Below are positions 21,388 through 25,448 of a DNA stretch of 25,448 nt, piece by piece. Every line of letters begins with the position of its first letter. The first letter of the stretch is position 1. The translations under genes were made by a program, and so were the position numbers. This DNA comes from an uncultured Dorea sp. (GTDB taxonomy: Bacteria > Bacillota > Clostridia > Lachnospirales > Lachnospiraceae): assembly GCA_948844705.1 (NCBI GenBank), contig CAQNVT010000223.1, positions 1 to 25,448 on the forward strand. Direction: 5' to 3'. Below the pieces are notes generated by a model, which made no database searches, had not been told where the DNA came from, and saw only the letters and a list, made by a program, of their open reading frames with translations.

Positions 21388-22821
21388 TTATGATAACAGC
21401 TCCTTAAGCTTTTTATTTACCACGCCGGGATTTGCTTTTCCCTTCATGGCCTTCATAGTCTGACCTACCAGGGCTCCGAGTGCTTTCTCTTTGCCTCCTC
21501 TATAGTCTACTACAGCTTGTGGATTGTCGGCAATAACTTTTTCAAGTACTTTTAAAAGTTCTCCCTCATCATTTACGGTTTTAAGCCCATGCTCCTCCAC
21601 ATATTTTTCCGGATCCACATCATCCGTAAATATTTTTTCGAATACTTCCTTTGCCACCGAGCTGTTGACGGTGCCGTCCTCCGTAAGCATAACAAGCCCT
21701 GCCAAATGCTCCGGCGAAAAGGAAATCTCCTCCGGCTCCATATCATGCTCCTTTAAAAGCCGCATGGTCTCCACCATAAGCCAGTTAGACACCTTCTTTG
21801 GTTTCCCGCAGATCGCGGACGCCTTTTCAAAAAGATCTGCCATAGCCTTTGATTCCGTGATGATCTCTGCATCGTACCGGGGAATGTCGAACTCCTTCTT
21901 ATATCTTTCAAGCTTCTCGTCCCGCATCTCCGGCTGACTCCTCCGGATTCTTTCGATCCATTCATCGCAGATCACGATCGGTACAAGATCCGGCTCCGGA
22001 AAATAACGGTAATCCTGAGCATCCTCCTTAGAACGCATCGCGTGAGACGACTCCTTATTGTCATCCCACCGCCTTGTCTCCTGCACGACCTTCTTTCCCT
22101 CTTCCAGAAGCTCGATCTGACGCGCGCGCTCTCCTTCAATGGCTCTCGCAATCGCCTTAAAGGAGTTAAGGTTCTTCATCTCTGTCCTTGTGCCAAACTC
22201 CTTCGCGCCTGCTTCTCTGACAGAAAGATTCACATCTGCCCTCATAGACCCCTCCTGAAGCTTACAGTCAGACGCCCCCAGATACTGGATGATCGTCCTG
22301 AGCTTTTCCAGGTATGCGATCACCTCATCTGCCGAGCGCATATCCGGCTCCGACACGATCTCGACAAGCGGAACCCCGCTTCGGTTATAGTCAACAAGAG
22401 AGGTGTCGTCCCATTCGTCATGGATCAGCTTTCCCGCATCCTCCTCCATATGCATCTCGTGGATACGGACCTTTTTTTTCGTATCTCCGACTTCGATCTC
22501 CACATATCCGTTCCTTGCGATCGGAAGATATAATTGGGAGATCTGATAGTTCTGCGGATTGTCCGGATAAAAATAATTCTTCCTGTCAAATTTGCATACT
22601 CTTGTAATCTCGCAGTTTGTCGCAAGTCCGATCGCCATCGCGTACTCCACAACCTGTTTATTTAAAACCGGAAGAGACCCCGGCATTCCCGTGCATACCG
22701 GGCAGGTATGGGTATTGGGCGCGCCGCCGAATTCCGTACTGCAGGAGCAGAAGATCTTTGTCTTCGTCGCAAGCTCTACATGAACCTCCAGCCCGATCAC
22801 TGTCTCATACTGCTTTGCCAT
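21388..22821 (-). CDS. gatB: Asp-tRNA(Asn)/Glu-tRNA(Gln) amidotransferase subunit GatB
   Basis: GatB binds the mischarged tRNA and activates its side chain with ATP before amidation. The N-terminus YETVIGLEVHVEL is the family signature, and the zinc ligands are Cys25, Cys27, Cys40 and Cys43. The cradle domain shows FDRKNYFYPDNPQNYQISQ, and EEDAGKL and DYNRSGVPLVEIVSEPD follow. The C-terminal YqeY-like tail (VDYRGGKEKALGALVGQTMKAMKGKANP) binds tRNA. At 477 residues it is full length. Its ATG overlaps the gatA stop by one base (TAATG). Confidence 0.97.
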   Translation of the reverse strand: MAKQYETVIGLEVHVELATKTKIFCSCSTEFGGAPNTHTCPVCTGMPGSLPVLNKQVVEYAMAIGLATNCEITRVCKFDRKNYFYPDNPQNYQISQLYLPIARNGYVEIEVGDTKKKVRIHEMHMEEDAGKLIHDEWDDTSLVDYNRSGVPLVEIVSEPDMRSADEVIAYLEKLRTIIQYLGASDCKLQEGSMRADVNLSVREAGAKEFGTRTEMKNLNSFKAIARAIEGERARQIELLEEGKKVVQETRRWDDNKESSHAMRSKEDAQDYRYFPEPDLVPIVICDEWIERIRRSQPEMRDEKLERYKKEFDIPRYDAEIITESKAMADLFEKASAICGKPKKVSNWLMVETMRLLKEHDMEPEEISFSPEHLAGLVMLTEDGTVNSSVAKEVFEKIFTDDVDPEKYVEEHGLKTVNDEGELLKVLEKVIADNPQAVVDYRGGKEKALGALVGQTMKAMKGKANPGVVNKKLKELLS

Positions 22822-24308
22822 TATCTGTCTCCCCCTCTCTTTACCTCTTCTTTTACAAGCCCCGGCCTTTCATAGACTCTCGTCTGTTCATAAGCGTATG
22901 CCGCGCGGAACAGCTTCGCCTCGTCAAAACAGTTTCCTATCATCTGCATTCCTATCGGAAGTCCCTTTGAGTCGGTCCCCACCGGAACACTGATGCCCGG
23001 AAGTCCTGCCAGATTTACGGAAATGGTATATATATCTCCCAGATACATCTTAAGCGGATCACTCAGGCTCTCTCCAAGCTTCGGCGCCGTCACAGGCGCC
23101 GCAGGCGCAAGAATGACATCGTATTTTTCAAAGGCTCTGTCAAATGCCTGCCTGATCAGCGCTTTCGTCTTAAGCGCTTTCAGATAATATGCATCATAAT
23201 AGCCGGAGCTTAAGACAAAGGAGCCCAGCATAATCCTTCGCTTCACCTCAGCACCGAAGCCCTCGCTTCTGCTCTTTTTATACATATTGTGAAGCCCTTC
23301 ATATTCAGGGGTCCGGTAGCCATATTTTACACCGTCAAACCGGGAAAGATTCGAGCTTGCCTCCGCAGAGGCAATAACATAGTATGCCGGAATCGCATAT
23401 TCCACAAGGCTTAAATCAAATTCCTCCAGGACGGCGCCCTTTTCTTCAAGCACCTTTGCCGCCCGGCGGATATGCTCTCCTACCTCCTTATCCAGACCCT
23501 CCGTAAAATAATCCTGAGGAATCCCGATCCTCATGCCCTTTACATCATCCACAAGCGCGCCCGTAAAATCATACCGCTCCCGCTTCATAGAAGTACTGTC
23601 CTTCGGATCATAGGATGCGATCGCCTCCAGAATTGCCGCACAATCCGTCACATCCTTCGCAATCGGCCCAATCTGATCCAGGGAAGAGCCGTACGCGATC
23701 AGGCCATAACGGGACACCGTCCCGTAAGTCGGCTTAATACCCACGACTCCGCAAAAGGAGCTTGGCTGGCGGATCGAGCCGCCGGTATCAGACCCCAATG
23801 CATACGCGCATTCCTCTGCTGCCACCGCCGCACAGGAACCGCCGGAGGAACCCCCGGGAACATGCTCCGGATTCCACGGATTTCTCGTCACACCGAAGCA
23901 GGAGGTTTCCGTCGTACTTCCCATGGCAAATTCGTCCATATTGGTTTTCCCGATGATGACCGCACCCGCCTTCTCAAGATTTCTGACCGCCTCCGCCGTA
24001 AATGTCGGCCTAAAATTTCCGAGTATCTTAGAGCTGCAGGTCGTCAGCATATCCTTCGTACACATATTGTCCTTAACCGCCGCCGGGACACCCGCAAGCG
24101 GACCGGTAAGCGTTCCGTCACCAATCCTTTTCTGAACCTCCCCGGCTTTTCTTAAAGCGCCCTCCCTGTCAACCGTCACAAAACCGTGAACACATGCCTC
24201 CACCTTATCGATCTGGTCAAGATATGCTTTCACGCCGTCTTCCACCGACAGCTCTCTCTTTCTGATTCTCTTTCCTAATTCAACTGCCGTCATGCCTGTA
24301 ATATCCAT
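22821..24308 (-). CDS. gatA: Asp-tRNA(Asn)/Glu-tRNA(Gln) amidotransferase subunit GatA
   Basis: GatA is the amidase that releases ammonia from glutamine and channels it to GatB. The Ser-cisSer-Lys triad is complete: Lys79 (AAVKDNM), Ser154 (PGGSSGGS) and Ser178 (GSDTGGSIR), the same numbering as the S. aureus enzyme. The amidase signature continues with GVVGIKPTYGTVSRYG. The 495 residues match family length. The gene starts 14 bp after gatC and overlaps gatB, forming a coupled gatCAB operon. Presence of GatCAB implies that this organism makes Gln-tRNA and/or Asn-tRNA by the indirect route. Confidence 0.97.
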   Translation of the reverse strand: MDITGMTAVELGKRIRKRELSVEDGVKAYLDQIDKVEACVHGFVTVDREGALRKAGEVQKRIGDGTLTGPLAGVPAAVKDNMCTKDMLTTCSSKILGNFRPTFTAEAVRNLEKAGAVIIGKTNMDEFAMGSTTETSCFGVTRNPWNPEHVPGGSSGGSCAAVAAEECAYALGSDTGGSIRQPSSFCGVVGIKPTYGTVSRYGLIAYGSSLDQIGPIAKDVTDCAAILEAIASYDPKDSTSMKRERYDFTGALVDDVKGMRIGIPQDYFTEGLDKEVGEHIRRAAKVLEEKGAVLEEFDLSLVEYAIPAYYVIASAEASSNLSRFDGVKYGYRTPEYEGLHNMYKKSRSEGFGAEVKRRIMLGSFVLSSGYYDAYYLKALKTKALIRQAFDRAFEKYDVILAPAAPVTAPKLGESLSDPLKMYLGDIYTISVNLAGLPGISVPVGTDSKGLPIGMQMIGNCFDEAKLFRAAYAYEQTRVYERPGLVKEEVKRGGDR

Positions 24309-24322
24309 CCTCTGGCATCCTC

Positions 24323-24616
24323 CTATCCGATTGTTTTTGGCACCTTGAAGCTATTATCCTTCTTAAGCGGTGCATTCGCAAGCGTATCCGCGCTCCCGTC
24401 TCCGTTTATGACAATATCCTCGCGGAATACATTATTTACCGGAAACACATGAGACATCGGCTCTACACCGTCCGTATCCAGCTCATTCAGCGTATCGATG
24501 TAATCCAGCATTTTCTCCATGTCGGCCTTTGCATCCTCCTTTTCCTGCTCTGTCAGTTCAAGCTTTGCAAGAATACCGACATATTCGATTGTCTCATCTG
24601 ATATTTTATTTGCCAC
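24323..24616 (-). CDS. gatC: Asp-tRNA(Asn)/Glu-tRNA(Gln) amidotransferase subunit GatC
   Basis: A 97-residue subunit that wraps around GatA and GatB and stabilises the complex. VGILAKLELTEQEKED, the DMEKMLDYIDTLNELDTDGVEPMSHV block and the C-terminal LREDIV-like VFREDIV are characteristic. The start is GTG 24616, about 10 bp after AAGGAG. The ATG 7 bp upstream is in another frame and stops after five codons. Only 19 bp separate it from the hypothetical gene upstream, so transcription probably enters from there. Confidence 0.94.
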   Translation of the reverse strand: MANKISDETIEYVGILAKLELTEQEKEDAKADMEKMLDYIDTLNELDTDGVEPMSHVFPVNNVFREDIVINGDGSADTLANAPLKKDNSFKVPKTIG

Positions 24617-24635
24617 TATTCATCTTCTCCTTCCA

Positions 24636-25448
24636 TTAATAATTATGGTAATATTCCAAATAATTCACCGAGCCGATCGTTTCGCTCGGAGTAAGGGTAA
24701 ACCGGACGGAGTCTCCCTCGTCAAAGTTGATCTCGGAATTTTTTGGTATCACAAGATTCCGGTATACATTTGATCCATTCTCGGACAGATAAAAAAATCT
24801 GCCCTCAAAATCCTCGCCCTCCTCGTTGTATACAGTCAGCGAAACACTTCCGCTGCCCCCCGTAAGCTTAAGATCGTACACACCGGCATCAAAATCCTCT
24901 CCGGCCCTCCACGTCCTTCCGCTTGAAATACGTACGGACTCCGTCACAGGGTTCTCCATTCCATGCATAGTCTGGAGCTGTGCGTTTTCAGTATACAATG
25001 TGACGGTATTTTCATTGTCCGCATCGATCGTCACGCGGGCGCCTTCATACAGCCTTAAGTCGTCAAGGTAGCATTCCTCTTCTTTTCCGGCATACTCATA
25101 TAAATAGATCACATTCTGATAATCTGACACGTGCACCGCGTCAAAATCATCCTGTACCTCTGCCGTATATCTGCCCTCCGGGATATGGACTCCCACGATA
25201 TATTCTCCGGATTCCAGCGCATACTCTGCCGTTTCACCCTCCTCGGAGAGCTCTCGTTCCACATATTCGTAAGGATCACCCGGCTCATATTCGTAGGTTT
25301 CCTCCGAACCGCCGATCTCACTCTCTACCCTGTATGCAATGTTCCAGAATACATCCTCTCTGTAATATGGACAGTTTCCTTCGAACACCGCCTCCTGTTT
25401 TGCACCGGTATACTTAACCGCCCGCTTAATCCCGACCCGCCAGATACA
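24636..25448 (-). CDS. Hypothetical protein with two beta-rich repeats, 5' end outside window
   Basis: The frame is open to the window edge without a convincing start (a GTG at 25388 has no clear reason to be the start), so about 270 C-terminal residues are seen. It is rich in Glu, Asp, Tyr and Gly. Two similar beta-rich units can be made out: SGEYIVGVHIPEGRYTAE and, later, SGRTWRAGEDFDAGVYDLKL, each followed by a hydrophobic Tyr-rich strand and a 'Gly-X-X-Val' end. This pattern recurs in surface or membrane-linked proteins of Lachnospiraceae whose N-terminus often holds a membrane or zinc-ribbon part, which cannot be checked here. Function unknown. It lies 19 bp before gatC and is probably co-transcribed. 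Confidence 0.7.
   Translation of the reverse strand, partial: CIWRVGIKRAVKYTGAKQEAVFEGNCPYYREDVFWNIAYRVESEIGGSEETYEYEPGDPYEYVERELSEEGETAEYALESGEYIVGVHIPEGRYTAEVQDDFDAVHVSDYQNVIYLYEYAGKEEECYLDDLRLYEGARVTIDADNENTVTLYTENAQLQTMHGMENPVTESVRISSGRTWRAGEDFDAGVYDLKLTGGSGSVSLTVYNEEGEDFEGRFFYLSENGSNVYRNLVIPKNSEINFDEGDSVRFTLTPSETIGSVNYLEYYHNY

Noticed and set aside
23472..24155. Plus-strand open frame of 227 codons
   Set aside because: It is antisense to gatA, whose catalytic residues are complete. Its Arg-rich composition is typical of a shadow frame.

Overview
The window looks like a low-to-moderate G+C Clostridia chromosome, most likely a Lachnospiraceae gut anaerobe. The reasons are the protein families present (DUF4358, DHHW, DUF5721, a PurF paralog without its catalytic cysteine, GatCAB), strong AGGAGG ribosome sites, sigma-A promoters and a CIRCE heat-shock operator. 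Almost everything lies on the minus strand. No tRNA, rRNA, CRISPR array or transposase was seen.

Region 1 (1-5966, minus strand) reads as one operon from a near-perfect promoter at 5938-5966: an SGNH hydrolase, a DUF4358 protein, an MBOAT acyltransferase and a DHHW (AlgX/DltD-like) protein, followed by the pseudouridine synthase RluF and a DNA ligase LigA that stops in its zinc finger. The first four look like a cell-surface O-acylation module. Region 2 (5987-8797) has a divergent DUF5721 gene, a 44-bp perfect palindrome between convergent genes, and htpG with a CIRCE operator placed unusually upstream of the -35 box. Region 3 (8831-12981) is a two-gene ABC exporter: an ATPase and an FtsX-type permease with about 315 residues of inserted coiled coil. 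A 16-bp palindrome sits at its probable transcription start.

Region 4 (about 13,000-19,910) looks like an accessory insertion in a core backbone. By eye it is AT-richer, and it holds two plus-strand ATPases of unknown role, each with its own promoter. The first is preceded by three direct repeats spaced exactly 32 bp apart. A minus-strand block follows: a WYL regulator broken by one in-frame TGA, an endonuclease/exonuclease/phosphatase (EEP) protein, a patchwork of partly deleted genes including a metallophosphoesterase remnant, and an intact HAD phosphatase of the type found in RNA-repair proteins. Two near-identical 35-nt hairpins bound this block. It resembles a decaying nucleic-acid repair or conflict operon.

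Region 5 (19,921-25,448, minus strand) returns to core genes: a partial hypothetical protein, gatC, gatA and gatB (transamidation of Glu-tRNAGln/Asp-tRNAAsn), then a PurF-like protein that keeps the PRPP and Fe-S motifs but has lost every recognisable glutaminase motif.

The observations most worth following are the 32-bp-phased repeats before the DUF4143 ATPase, the eroded WYL-EEP-phosphoesterase-HAD block, the glutaminase-dead PurF paralog next to gatCAB, and the long palindrome.
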